A stretch of 64,000 nt of DNA from Agrocybe praecox (lineage: Eukaryota > Basidiomycota > Agaricomycetes > Agaricales > Agrocybaceae): assembly GCA_964017145.1 (NCBI GenBank), contig OZ024843.1:487001-551000 (forward strand), written 5' to 3'. This document shows positions 35,189-47,196 of this stretch, in pieces. Each line of letters begins with the position of its first letter. Position 1 is the first letter of the stretch. A model generated the notes under the pieces. It was not told the DNA's origin. It ran no database searches and saw nothing but the letters and a program-made list of their open reading frames with translations. The translations under genes were made by a program, and so were the position numbers.

Positions 35189-37699
35189 ATGGCTGGTGGT
35201 GCAGGAGGTACGGGAGGTGGTGTATCCACGACGTCCCTGTTCTGGGCTATTGTGTTGTCTGCTTTTGCAGGTATGTTTGATTGATTCACCAGGCGAAGGA
35301 GCTCTTACGTTACTTTTCGACTGTAGCGTTTGGTGGAATTTTGTTCGGGTGCGTTAAAGATTTTCTGATAACGTGAAAAGTTGGTTATTGATCTCGTTTA
35401 TGCACAGTTACGACACGGGAACGATTGGAGGAATCATTGCGATGGACGATTGGTTACACCTCTTTGGGAAATTCGACACTGAAGGAACTTTGGGATGGTA
35501 CATCCCTACCAACGATAAATCCTTGGTCGTACGTAGTATCTCTTTCTCATGCGGTGCCACTGTACTTAATATGCATACACCCAGGTATCCATCCTCTCAG
35601 CAGGAACTTTCTTCGGTGCTCTGTTCGCATCACCAATGGGAGACCTCCTTGGTCGTAAAAGGGGTCTTATTGCGTCGTGTCTCGTCTTCTCCCTAGGTGT
35701 CGGAATGCAATTGGACACCCACTGGTCCGTATTTATCATTGGACGTGTCATTGCCGGTCTTGGTGTTGTAAGCTGTCGTTTTACTAGAATATCTCTGTTC
35801 TATTTTCTATGGATATTAACCAGCTGATTTCGTGCGTGCGTCATGTAGGGCCTCGTTTCTTGCCTGATTCCCATGTATCAGTCAGAGGTAAATTAACCTA
35901 CTTACAGCCCCATCGTATGAATGCTTACTCATCTCGTGTTTGTTTGATTAGACCGCACCAAAGGCCATCCGTGGAATGATTGTCGGACTTTACCAACTGG
36001 CCAGTACGTTTTGAATTTACTTTCTCGTTCCTGAGTTTTAGAAAATTTATTCACGCGCCTCTTTCGTCTAGTCACAATCGGTGCTCTGCTCGCGGCTATC
36101 GTTCTCAATTCAACACAACACCGACCAAATCACTCGGCTTGGAGAGTATGTCCATTTCCATTTTAAATTCTTATTTCCACACTACCTTAAGTTACCCGGG
36201 GTGTCTACGTTTGCCCCGTGGGCCTCCTTTCCCCCTCCTCACATCTTTGTTTCATCCACAAAGCACATGTACTCAATTTTTATTTCTTCTCCACCTGTAG
36301 ATTCCCATCGCCGTTCAATTCGCATGGGCTGCCATTCTCGCTGGTGGAATGGTGAGTTCTTCCTCCTTTTCGCTGGGCTATTACCCATTGCCGAATGAGT
36401 CACATTTGTCTCTAACTTCCTGTTCCTTAAAAATCTAAAAATAGTTTTTACTCCCCGAAAGCCCTCGTTACCTCCTTCTGAAGAATCGACAAGCGGAGGC
36501 ACGTGCTTCCCTTGGAAGGTTGATGACTATGGACCCGAACTCCCCAGAGGTGGAGGCGGAGGCGGTGGAGATTTATACGGCGCTTGAGGTTGAGCAGAAG
36601 GCGTCCCAAGGGGGTTATTTGGCGTGCTTTAGGAATAATGAGGATCGGAATGCGTTGAGGACCTGGACTGGAATCTTCATGCAAGGAGTGAGTAACTTCT
36701 GTGGTGTGGTTTGTATATTTGTCTTTGGGACTAATCAACTTTTATTTTTCTTAGTGGCAACAACTTACGGGTATCAACTTTATCTTTTACTACGGCACGG
36801 TACGTTTCCACCAGCTCTTTTCGAAATTTTAATGCTAATTAATTCATATCATCCAGACCTTCTTCCAATCAGCAGGCATTCAAAACCCCTTCATCATCAC
36901 CATCATCGCCGACGTCGTCAACACCGTGATGACCATCGTCGGCGTGCAGCTTATCGATCGTGTTGGGCGTCGTCGGCTCCTACTCATTGGCGCTGCGGGC
37001 ATGTGTATCAGTGAATTTATCGTGGCCATTGTCGGTGTCACTGCGGGCCACCCGGGTGTGACGGGCGGTGTTGCTGTGAATATTACGGCCCAGAGGGTGT
37101 TGATTGCTTTTACGTGTATTTATATCGCGTTCTTTGCCACGAGTTGGGGACCGGTTATTTGGGTGCTTACTGGGGAGCTTTTCGTGAGTTATCTTTCTCT
37201 CTTGAGCTGTGAAAGAGGTTACTTACTACTCTTCAGCCTCTCGGAATCCGCGCAAAGTCCATGTCTCTCGCCGTCGCCAGTAACTGGCTATGGAATTTCG
37301 GTATCGGGTACGCCACACCATACCTTGTCAACGCCACCACCACCGGTCCCAGCGGTATCAAGGCTGCGAACCTCGGTGTCAAGGTTTTCTTCATCTGGGG
37401 ATCGACCTGTGTGGGATGCTTCATCTTCACGTACTTCTTCATCCCTGAGACCAAGGGACTGTCGCTTGAGCAGATTGATTTGTTGTATAAGAATTCGACT
37501 AGTGAGTGTTGGCCTTTTTTTTTTTTTCTTTTTCTGGTAGGATGTCATAATTAACTTTCCTCCTCCTTCCCCTTCTCTAGTCATTGGCTCGAACAAATTC
37601 CGTCAACAAATTCTCGACGAGGACCAGACATTCACCAATATGAGGAACTTGCGAGAAGAGACGGAGACTGTGGAGCATGATACCAAGGAGGTTGCATAA
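35189..37699 (+). CDS. MFS sugar transporter (hexose transporter family)
   Basis: Twelve-helix sugar porter of the plasma membrane, hexose:proton symport or facilitated uptake. Starts MAGGAGGTGGGVSTTSLFW, helix 1 FGGILFGYDTGTIGG, then the family signatures GDLLGRKRGL (near 35640), GRVIAGLGVG (split by intron near 35750), PESPRYLLLKNRQAEA (near 36460), WQQLTGINFIFYYGTTFF (near 36750), DRVGRRRLLLIGA (near 36956), GPVIWVLTGELFP and PETKGLSLEQIDLLY (near 37445). Acidic C-terminal tail ends HDTKEVA, stop 37697-37699. About twelve introns, all in frame. Length of roughly 540 residues is usual for the family. A housekeeping-type gene with no clear link to the clusters around it. Confidence 0.95.
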
Positions 37700-38143
37700 A
37701 AAAGACACTTGCTATGTACATTGACGATCATATTTTCCCTTCACTCCTTGATCGATATACGCGTACGACATAATACCCGTCCCCCCCTTCTTGTCCATGG
37801 TTTTTGTTCGTTTGTAATCATGTTTTTACGTAGGTTTTGGTTCTCATGATAATTTAATGCTTCCTTTTTTTCTCAACTCTTAACACTGGTATCTTAGAGG
37901 AAAGACTTGTGTGTTGGATGTAAGTAACTGCCTGCCGTAGCGTCTATTATGATTTTAGGATCTAGATTCTAAACGCGACGCGCAGGCGCGCACGTGGCTA
38001 ATTTATACGGTCATGTGACTGCCTAACTATATTCGGTTCAAGACTTAGATTGGTTCAAGAGCCACTGGTAGTAGGAGTCTCCTTTGCGCATGCCACAACG
38101 GGCGCCGACACCTGTATATCGGAAATACAGCCCAACATATGCC

Positions 38144-38256
38144 GGTCGCGTGTATATACTGACCTGTATTTCCAAGATACAAATGTCGGTCATACTATAT
38201 ATGAAAAGTCCGAGTCTCTATCTTCGACATACAGGTTAATATAGATACACGCGACC
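38144..38256. repeat. Imperfect inverted repeat
   Basis: Arms 38144-38169 and 38229-38256 share GGTCGCGTGTAT and ACCTGTAT blocks in inverted orientation with small differences in spacing, around a loop of about 60 bases. Confidence 0.65.
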
Positions 38257-38259
38257 TCA

Positions 38260-38534
38260 GGCCATCAGTTTTAACACTTTACTTTTTTGGGGTTGTGCAA
38301 CCCAAAAAAGCGGCTATAAGCGTCAAAGTAACAAGCTAAGAAACCCAGGTGCCCGAAATCAAAAAGCGGATTCCTTGGTGAAACAATAGGAAATAAATTG
38401 CATAGATTTAGGGCTGAAATGATGACAAATTAGCGTAACTTCTCACCTTTTTTAGCTAGTAGCTTTTTTGAAATTCAGAAATAAGCTAAAAGCGGCCAAA
38501 AGCGGACAAGTAAATTGTAAGGTTACTGATGGCC
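38260..38534. repeat. Possible small MITE-like element
   Basis: GGCCATCAGT at 38260-38269 and its inverse ACTGATGGCC at 38525-38534 bound a 275-base stretch rich in AAAGCGG units. No clear target duplication, so the call is weak. Confidence 0.35.
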
Positions 38535-38890
38535 CAGGCTGTATTCACCAACGAAACAGGTATCGGCGCCTGCCGTGGCCTGCTCTGCTTTCAACTTTTA
38601 CATGCGCACACATACTTTACCTTGAAAAACCATTAGCCTCAGCGCCAGCTTTCATCCCGCTCACCCGCTCTCCGGATCGTTCATGGTCTTATGATCCACG
38701 AAAGCCCCAACTTCGGACGCTTCGTCTCTCACGTTTTACGAAGAAACACACTTTCTCATGAGCACAAATTTCCCCTTTACGCTTAATGTCTACTAGCAAA
38801 ATAGATTTAGGCTACATTACATACCTATAAGTATGAAAGCGAATAACGGCAAGGGGAATAAAGCTAGGGGGTCACCTAAACGTCCTATCA

Positions 38891-40355
38891 ATGCCAACGA
38901 TGATCAGGACTGGCTCAGCTTCTGCTTTCTTGCTGATTTTCTTCTTCGCTGCTCTCTTTGGCAGCATCGAGGTTTTATCTCGGTCTATATCAAGGACATC
39001 TTCATCATCCAACAGCGTTCGTGTACCTCTGGAAAATTTCGAGGAATACGCACGTCTTTCTTCGATTGAGCAAAGGGAGGAAGCCGAGCAACTATCTGAC
39101 ACAGTCGGAGTCTTCCATCGCCGGTCGTATTTCTACGTTGGAGGGACCTATTCACCCTTTGGGAATGCCTCGACACCGCCCTCGTCGATCTCAAGTGGGC
39201 AGGTTTATGTTGAGCATTTGGTACCGCAGAGTGTTAAGCGCAAATATCCGATTGTAATGATTCATGGGAATGGTGCGTACTCAGTATTTTCTGTGCGCGT
39301 TCGAGTTGTCTTACCTATTTTTTTTATTACTTTTATATACTTTTATTTTTACTCAGGAATGACCGGGACTAACTTCCTCAACACGCCTGATGGAAAAACA
39401 GGGTGGTCGGATTATTTCTTGAACCAAGGGTACGAGGTTGGTTGGTCGAACATCACTTTCCTCTCGTACACGTACTCATCGTCTCAAATATCCAGCTGTA
39501 CATCCTCGACCAACCATCTCGCGCACGTTCACCGTGGCAGCAAGGAATCGACGGTCCTCAGTTCATCTATGACTCGTTGACGGTTGAGCAGAGGTTTACA
39601 GCTACGCAAAGGTTCAATCTATGGCCCCAAGCCCATCTGCATACCCAGTGGCCGGGAAATGGAAGCCAAGGAGACGATGTTTTCAATAATTTTTATAGGA
39701 GTATCATGCCTGCTCTGTTGTCCAACGTTGAGGCATCGGAGAAAACGAGAGATGCTGGTGTTGCTTTGCTTGATAAAATTGGGGTGTGTAGCCGCTCGCC
39801 TCCTTTTCAATCTTAATAATTTTCTTCCGCCACTTATAGCCCGCCATCGTCCTAACGCACTCACAATCGGGGCAATATGGCTGGCCACTGGCTGATTCCA
39901 GACCGTCGTTGGTGAAAGCTATCATCGCCATCGAACCAATGGGGCCTCCATTCACCAACGCCATATTTCCACCAGTGACAGCTGCCCGTCCGTACGGGCT
40001 AACCGAAGTGCCCATGCAATTCTCGCCTCCCATCCAGTCCGCTTCGGATCTCAAAACGATCGTAACTTCTTTTTCACCTACAGAAAACTTTACGTGCATC
40101 CAACAGGCTTCGCCAGCGCGCAAGCTTGTTAATCTAGAGAAGGTCCCCGTGCTAATGGTCACCTCGCAGTCGGGGTACCATGCCGTGTATGATGGTTGCA
40201 GCGCGGAATTTCTGAGGAGCGCAGGGGTGGGCGTTGACCATGTCTTCTTGGAAGATGTAGGTATATTTGGGAATGGGCATATGATGTTCATGGAGAAGAA
40301 TAGGTTTGAGATTGCGGATGGGGTGCTCAATAAGTGGTTGGAGGATAGGTTTTGA
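38891..40355 (+). CDS. Secreted alpha/beta-hydrolase, paralogue A
   Basis: Serine hydrolase fold, probably an extracellular esterase. Signal peptide IRTGSASAFLLIFFFAALFGSIEVL (shown in part; a second ATG at 38900 starts it more typically), then RRSYFYVGGTY (near 39120), oxyanion-side IHGNGMTGTNFLNTPDG split by an intron, LYILDQPSRARSPWQQ, HTQWPGNG, nucleophile block LTHSQSGQYGWPLAD with Ser in H-S-Q-S-G (near 39850), and the acid/His region VFLEDVGIFGNGHMMFMEKNRF with the candidate catalytic His in GHMMF. Stop 40353-40355. Five exons in frame. Paralogues B and C lie at 45378 and 47197 and share the intron positions; C is the closer. Natural substrate unknown. Confidence 0.88.
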
Positions 40356-41154
40356 AGCTGAAATTTCGAGAATGAATCTGTATCTAATTTTTTCTGTATA
40401 TAACAGTGTGTACCGAGGATCGATTCCATGATCTTCAAAACATTCACCTAGCGGCTTTCGTTTGGCGAATCCTGTCCTGCTATTCCCATGATGTTCCCAT
40501 GTCCACCATACGACTCGTGGTACTCGTGGTTCAAACCTCGGTTGTGAATCTTTCCATGAATCGTCTCAAGATGGCCACAAAAAGCAGCACGGTACTTTTG
40601 ACGCGTGACGAAATTCTGTTGACGAACTCTCGACGCGTAAAACATTTAGTTTATTGGTTGCCGCAGTCGTGACTCGGACGCAACTGCGACTGTCATTGCC
40701 GGCTGTAGAGACAATTTATTGAACATTTACAGGCTGTTATGGGGAAGATACTAGCTTTGTACGTGTGCTGTAAAGCCATCTAAATAACCTAACGAGGAAA
40801 ATACAAGAAGTATGCGCTTTCTTCGAGAAATAAGGATCAGGTTGTATAATTATCCCTATATAAGTGCGCGCGTCAATGAGCGTCACATCGCGTTATTATT
40901 TCTCTCTTGCTCATCAATGACGCGGCGAGCAATTCAAATGGATCGGCCACTTAATATGGGAAAACGTCTACCATGGTCGTTCAAACGTTCAACCTTCAGG
41001 CCTTCAGGTCTCAGGAGCGAAAGGAAGCAGCGCTCAGGCAGCGTTGGCGGCAGCACCTGATCACAGGCTCAGTCCAAATAATCCAACACAGTCGCAATCA
41101 AATGTAACTAGTTAACTATTGAAACTGGCGCTGAAGCTTGAAGCTTTGAAGAAT

Positions 41155-42125
41155 CAACCACGGATGATCATGATCATCTATTTTAATCGATCATCTGTCC
41201 TCTTTCTTATCAACGACTCAGTTCTAGTCAACCCCGTTCTGCTGTTATAATGTCGACCTTCAGAAACCCTGTTCCAAGTTTGAAAACTAAATATCCTGCG
41301 TTCCAGCCCATCGGAAATCTGAACCTCGACTCCACGATCCAATCCGGCGATAGGATTGACCTTAACATGTCGGAAAATACCATATAGCCTGATCATGCCG
41401 TCCAGGCCGTCCAGGTACTCGTAATATGATCAAGCTAGTACAGATTCAAGTAATGATGATCAGGCCATAGGTAAACTTGATCAGGCTAGGGTGAAATCTG
41501 ATCAGAGCTCGCTTAGTGGCCCTGATCACAAATCAAAATTGAGAACAGGAAAACGGTAGACGTGGTCAGACTAAAAATAATACAGCCAGATTGAAACCTG
41601 CATAGGCGAGAATTGAACCCACAACCTGTTCATACTAGCACAGCCCAGTCATGCAAAGCTACCACACACCTTACCACTATGCCAGAACACCGTTGTAATA
41701 ACAGTTAACGTTCATAACCACATCAACAATGTCATGCGTTCTTGCCAATCTTGTTTTGTTAGTTTTTCATTCGAATTTTGGGGTATGGCACGCCGGAAGG
41801 GAGATATAAGTTTTGTTTATTGAATGTGGACTCTGGTTCAGTCAAAATAATGGAAATTATCGCTGCGTGGCATGTAGGTAGGCATAGGAGACATAAGTTC
41901 TTGTTGCTGCTAAGCGCAATCAATGAAATGACTAAGTCCCACCGGCATGATCATGTTTATATTGCCTGATCATCCCCGGCCCTGTCTGATCATCCCCGGC
42001 CTTGTCTGGTCATGCCGGGTTTTTCTGATCATGCCGGGTCTTTCTGATCATGCCGTCGATTCCTGATCAGTCGGCCTGATCACGCAAAATGTAAAGCTGA
42101 TCAGGCTCTAACCGGATCAGGCAAT
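41155..42125. repeat. TGATCA-palindrome-rich tract
   Basis: I count 16 TGATCA hexamers here: eight at 41165-41528 and eight at 41948-42103, with none between. Chance expectation for a window this long is about 0.2. Many are inside a unit of the form CTGATCATGCCGGGT with spacing near 20 bases (42020-42085). Confidence 0.9.
41601..41691 (-). other. tRNA-like sequence (SINE head or tRNA relic)
   Basis: Read on the minus strand it starts GGTGTTCTGGCATAG, with an A-box-like TGGCATAGTGG (41674-41684) and a B-box GGTTCAATTC (41610-41619) flanked by a pairable T-stem. The 3' strand of the acceptor stem is not present, so it is not a functional tRNA. The spacing fits pol III internal promoters. Confidence 0.5.
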
Positions 42126-42130
42126 CTAGA

Positions 42131-43140
42131 TATTTCCGACACAAGGTCAAAGAGGCTAAGAAAACGGCCAAGAAACTCAAGGGTTTACATGGTGTATTTT
42201 CTCGTCCGAACTAACCTTTTCATGAGCTCATTAGTATTGGATGTAATTCTATTGCAGATGGCCTCAACGAAGTCGAGGGTTTAAATGGAGTCCCTGCCAT
42301 CACTGAGGACATCGTTTATACCGCCGAGGCACGCGCGCATTTGATTGAACATCAATGTGAGTTATCACCAGCGCGGTTCTTCAAACTTGAACTGATCACT
42401 ATATGTACCGTATAATTCTAGTTGCCGTCGACCAGTTTGGCGCCGTAAACCCTGATAATGGAACTCTGCGGGCCGAACTGCAGCAGATGGAGGACCGCAT
42501 TAAGTCTTCTCTCAAAACCGTTATCACAGATGCCATTGCTTCCAGCCTTAAGGATGTGAAAGATAGTACCAAGAAAGGTTTCGAAGATTGCAACAAATCC
42601 ATAAGCATCGTTGCGTCCAACCTTAAGGATCTGGATGATAGCACTAAGATATGTTTCGAAGACTGCAACAAATCCATAAGCGACCTTACTAAAAAAATAG
42701 ATGACGTGGATAAGTGTCTTAAAGGGATAGACGAAAACCTAATTCTTCTGCAAATCAGGCTCGATAACCAGGACATCGCATCGTACAACCTTACCTATGG
42801 CACCGACAAACATTTTTGTAAATGGGTAAGTTTACACTTTGCGACCTCTTACATAAATTATAAAATCTAATAATTTTCCTCTCCCAACAAGATCCGCGAT
42901 TCAGGAGAGGAGCTTGCTAAAAGTCTTGCTGCTCATCGTACCCATGCAGCACACCCCAATATTATTCAGGCACCAAAGGCCATTGGCGATGTTCCCAATA
43001 TCAAGGGCTAACTACGCCCTTTCCCTCGTTTGCTTTTATAATTTCTCATTTGGTATAGTGCGGGATGACAGTACTGAAGATCGTATTGCTAGAATAAAAA
43101 AGGTATTTTTACATGGACCACAGGTAGTGCCGAAGTAGAT
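42131..43140 (+). pseudogene. Coiled-coil protein gene, apparently broken
   Basis: Segments read as a basidiomycete coiled-coil protein: HKVKEAKKTAKKLK (near 42140), DGLNEVEGLNGVPAITEDIVYTAEARAHLIEHQ (42255-42357, shown in part here), then a long heptad-like exon with LRAELQQMEDRIKSSLKTV, two copies of the unit DSTKxxFEDCNKSIS (near 42568 and 42637), GTDKHFCKW, and IRDSGEELAKSLAAH with PNIIQAPKAIGDVPNIK. After NIKG a TAA at 43009-43011 stops the frame; the continuation FGIVRDDSTEDRIARIKKVFLHGPQ (near 43050-43125) is in another frame. So the C-terminus is broken by a stop and a shift, unless an unusual intron is used. Function unknown. Confidence 0.5.
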
Positions 43141-45377
43141 TCGAGTATTTTTTCAAACTTTCTTTCCCTTCCTTTCACTAGTTGACTCTTATACGATTTG
43201 AATCATTTGATTTCCCCTCATTCTCCAATACATTGTTTTTCCTTGTTCCATATTCTCTTGTCACTCTTTTCATGTAGCCACCTCTTTTCGGAGCACTTTG
43301 CGTAATCCAAGTGCTTGTCTGTACCCCATCATGAAACTATTTATGAAAAGATCCACAACCGTGGTTTACATAAACCGCGAGTTGGATGGTGAATATATAC
43401 TAAAGACATCATTCTAAGGACATCGTTACCCTGCATGTCTAGCACGTGAATTGCTTATTAGCACAGTAAGTACTTAGTGGCTGACAGAAATTTGCGCCCA
43501 TCAGCAATGAGACTCAGCCAGGCCTGTCTTCTCCAGCAAATTTATTCTGCTTTCCCTTCCTATTTTCTTAGGGCACTCAAAGTTGACGCACGTAATACTC
43601 TGGTGATGTCTGCCGAGTCGCTGGTTCTGCAAGATTGAAGCTTGAAAGAACAGGTCCAGAGCATACCGCGTCAAAGTCAACGTTGACTATGGATCGCCAT
43701 TCATCAACGAAGTCTCTCTGCCTTTCACACCTGATTGACCGCACATGTTGATCATGTCAATCTGGGAGATGTGGGTATTCGTGGAAATGGTTGAAGGAGA
43801 GGTTTTAATTTTAGAATTATATGTAGTATGTATAGAAATAGCTAAACGCACCCCCTTTATGAGTTTATAGGACTTGTAAGGAGCCTGGTTGAACCCACGA
43901 GCTGTCGGCATATTGCACCTAAGTGTCGTAATGCTGCGCGCGCGCTCCATGACGCGTTTAAAATTTAATTCCGACATCACATGACATAATGTACACTCTC
44001 CGTGTGACCGTGTGAGATTTTCTGCCGGAATACAAGCAAAAATCCCTTTTCGAGTTCTGTTCCGCGTTCAAGTTCTTCACCTGGTCGTTATCTCCCTGGC
44101 TTAAAACATCGAGCTGTATATCAGTACGCTATATCTTCTGCTACGGTCTTATGATCTTTTCGCGTGGATTATCTCACGTTCGGATATGCCATGCATGAAT
44201 AGAGGTGCCTTAACGTACGCCATATCGGATTTTGTCCTTGCAAATAGGGTCGACGATGCTGAAGAACTATTTATAGCTTTGAGATGAAAGTACTCGGTGT
44301 TGCCCCTGCTCTATGTTCTGCTATATCCTGCTTTTCTCGCCATTCCGGCTCTGCTAGCTCGTGCTCCATCATAGCAGACGGTTTTGATGCTTTGCCATTG
44401 GAAAACACCTATTTGACCTGGAATATTCCCTGCGAGTTATCAAGGTTTACTGGGACCCTTTACCAGGTCATGGAACTACATTTTTGGAACTCGATATACC
44501 CTCGGAATGCATTGCTCTGCAATTCAAATCTCTAAGACGCAGAATATACATCCGGTCGGTCCCGCAAAGTGTCAGCGCAGGTACGCAATAGTACGTATGG
44601 ATCTACCTATTATTCAAATAGCCGCTGAGAAAGTGACTCAATACCTAGCTTTTAGATACAGGAATGACGTGAACAAAATTCGTCATTGCCTGTGGCGGAA
44701 GAGAGAAACCGTCCGATTGTTTCGTTGAATCACGGATAGGATACGATGTGGGTCACTTCTCGTTCTGCGCGAAGATTTGGTCTTATCAGTCTGCAACTAT
44801 AGTTTTTTGCACTCCTTGTCATGCACATGCTTCTCAACAGCGTGGTACGGATCGATGAATTGGGTGATACGCATTCCCTACGAACCAAAAGCTAGTTCTG
44901 AGGCCACGCAAGCTTAACCTATCGTCTTCACATGCCATGGACGGATAAATGGAAGAAGAGGCTAGATTTTATAACCTCCATAGAAAGATCGTACCTACCT
45001 CGTCGAATTCAGAGGATGAATAGGGGGATGAATAAAAATGTACGCCCCCACCCATCATTCCGTTTATTTTACTCTGCGTACTACTGACAGCAGTTGCCTG
45101 ATCGGTCTTCAATAGACCTTGCCCAATCACATTCCAGTTAGCTTTCGTTCCTTCATAACTTCGTCTCACAAAAAACGATAATATTTTTGTCTCTGCATGT
45201 CAGACAGTGTTTGGGCGCGTATGCACTCCACACGGCTTATGCGATTCCATTCTCATGATCGCGACCCGTCAAGCGGAGCATTGAAAAGTGATAGTGAACG
45301 CACAGGCACCATATTGAAGGTCGCTTAGGTATATAAGGACCTGGCCTTCTGTGAAGAGTTCTGCGCTGTAGTTCAAA
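43141..45377. other. Intergenic region with a hydrolase relic
   Basis: About 2.2 kb. Apart from the relic at 43691-43808 no gene was recognised. A TATAAG box at about 45331-45336 precedes paralogue B. Confidence 0.45.
43691..43808 (+). pseudogene. Relic of a fourth alpha/beta-hydrolase copy
   Basis: 43747-43790 reads VDHVNLGDVGIRGNG, matching VDHVKLGDVGIYGNG of paralogue C. It is followed at once by LKERF and a stop, which matches the C-terminal LKDRF of C with the GHMMF block deleted. Upstream SPFINEVSLPFTP resembles a collapsed PPFTN..EVPMQFSPP. Internal deletions and an in-frame TGA make it non-functional. Confidence 0.75.
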
Positions 45378-46754
45378 ATGAGAACTGGCTCTGCATTTTT
45401 CGTGCTGCTCTCTGCTGCTTTTCTTGGAGGATTTACGACGTTCGCTCGTCCTTCGACCTCCGATGGCCCTATTGCTCGTCAGGCAGCAGCCGACTCTGCC
45501 ACTACAGTAACTCTACCTCCTGGTGGAACACCACACACAAGGACATATTTCTACGTTGGTGGACAGTACTCTGCCGTGGCGAACGCAAATGGAACATTTG
45601 ACGCCGCCATTTACAGTGGACAGATGTACGTTGAGCATCTTGTCCCAGTGACTACTCAGCGCCGCAAGTACCCTCTTGTTATGTTCCATGGAAGCAGTGA
45701 GTAGACTTATACCTTATTAGCCGGAGAGGACGCGCGCTAATTTGACTCTTTGTGCGTCATAGGTATGACGGGAACCAATTTCCTCAATACCCCAGATGGG
45801 AGGCCAGGGTGGGCCGATTATTTCTTGAGCCAAGGATACGAAGTAGGTTGTTTACTTAACCGCGATTATGTCATATTAATGTTGAGATTTAGGTGTACCT
45901 CCTTGATCAAACCGAGCGAGGTCGTTCTGCCTACCAGCAAACTGTTGACGGTGCTCAGTCCACGGTCGATGCTCTGATTATTGAGCAACGGTTCACTGCC
46001 ACCGAGCAGTTCAATATCTGGCCACAAGCCAGCCTGCACACACAATGGCCAGGAAATGGTACTCGTGGCGATCCTATCTTCGATAACTTCTACAGGTCTA
46101 CCGTGCCCTCTCTCGTTGACCAAGTGGAGACGTCGAACAAAGTGAGAGTGGCTGCTGCTGCTCTGTTGGATAAGATCGGAGTACGTACAACACTGACGTC
46201 TGTCCAATCGCTTCGCGTGCTAATCGATTATTATACAGCCTGCAATCGTTATGGTACACTCGCAATCTGGACAAAGTGGATGGCCACTCGCGGATGATAG
46301 ACCGACCTTGGTCAAAGCCATCGTTGCCATCGAACCTGCTGGTCCTCCTTTCACTGGCGCTACCTTCCCCCCGATTTTACCTACCCGCGCCTACGGAGTC
46401 AGCGAAGTCCCGCTGACGTTCTCGCCACCTGTGTCGTCTGCTGCCGACATCCAAACTCAAGTCCTGCTTACCTCTGTCTCAGAGGGATACACTTGCATCG
46501 GACAGGCAGACCCCCCTCGCCAACTCGTGAATGTTGCTAAGGTCCCTGTACTCGTCGTCACCTCCGAGTCAGGATACCACACTACATACGACTGGTGCAC
46601 TGTGGACTTTTTGAAAAAGGCGGGCGTAGGAGTTGACCATATCACTCTGCCTGATATTGGCATCCATGGGAATGGACATATGATGTTCATGGAGAAGAAT
46701 GGCTTACAAATAGCAGATCAGGTAGTGAACAAGTGGTTGACAGCTAAATTTTGA
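45378..46754 (+). CDS. Secreted alpha/beta-hydrolase, paralogue B
   Basis: Same family as A and C. Signal peptide MRTGSAFFVLLSAAFLGGFTTFA, then RTYFYVGGQY, FHGSSMTGTNFLNTPDG (Ser replaces Asn-Gly at the HGN position of A and C), VYLLDQTERGRSAYQQ, HTQWPGNG, MVHSQSGQSGWPLADD with the nucleophile Ser (near 46260), and GIHGNGHMMFMEKN (near 46675). Stop 46752-46754. Five exons with the same intron placement as the paralogues; frames are open. TATAAG box about 45 bases upstream of the ATG. The most divergent of the three, which suggests it split off first or has a different substrate. Confidence 0.88.
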
Positions 46755-47196
46755 AAGATATTTATCCCATTTTATTTAATACGTTTGGATGTCTGTCATA
46801 TACACTCAACGAATACCCCACTTATTACTGCGTAGCGGCTTTCCTGTGGCGGAGGCGCGTTTTTAGTTATGAATCACATGGGGCGCGTGGCAATCGTGTG
46901 TTCAACTTGGGGCTGACAGGTTCAATTGCTACTCTTCCACCTTCTCTTCCGACGTTTTGCGAATTACTAACAAGAAATTTGTTATCGGTCTCTTAATGTC
47001 ATATGGGATTCAAGAAACTATGCACGTCATAGGCCCTGTGGTGGTCTTATCTGGGGTCCTATGATGACTGTAGGACGCCGGTTCATCTCACGACCGAGCA
47101 AGCGATGTTCTAAGGTGTCTTAACTTTCCGCCAACAGTGGACTATGTGCTAGTATATAGAGGCGATAAATGCAAATTATGCTTCAGCAAGCTCAAG
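46755..47196. other. Intergenic region, nothing recognised
   Basis: About 440 bases between hydrolases B and C. A TATATAG near 47152 may be the TATA box of C. Confidence 0.4.

Larger units (their letters stand above)
37700..38890. other. Intergenic region with inverted repeats
   Basis: About 1.2 kb without a gene. Two inverted-repeat structures are listed separately (38144-38256 and 38260-38534). A TTTTTTGGGGTTG/CAACCCAAAAAA hairpin lies at 38285-38311. Confidence 0.45.
40356..42130. other. Intergenic region containing TGATCA-rich tract
   Basis: About 1.8 kb. The first 800 bases show nothing recognisable. From 41155 on it is filled by TGATCA palindromes around a tRNA-like core; these are listed separately. 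Confidence 0.5.

Noticed and set aside
41601..41691. Functional tRNA gene
   Set aside because: A and B boxes are present but the acceptor stem does not close, so it was called tRNA-like only.
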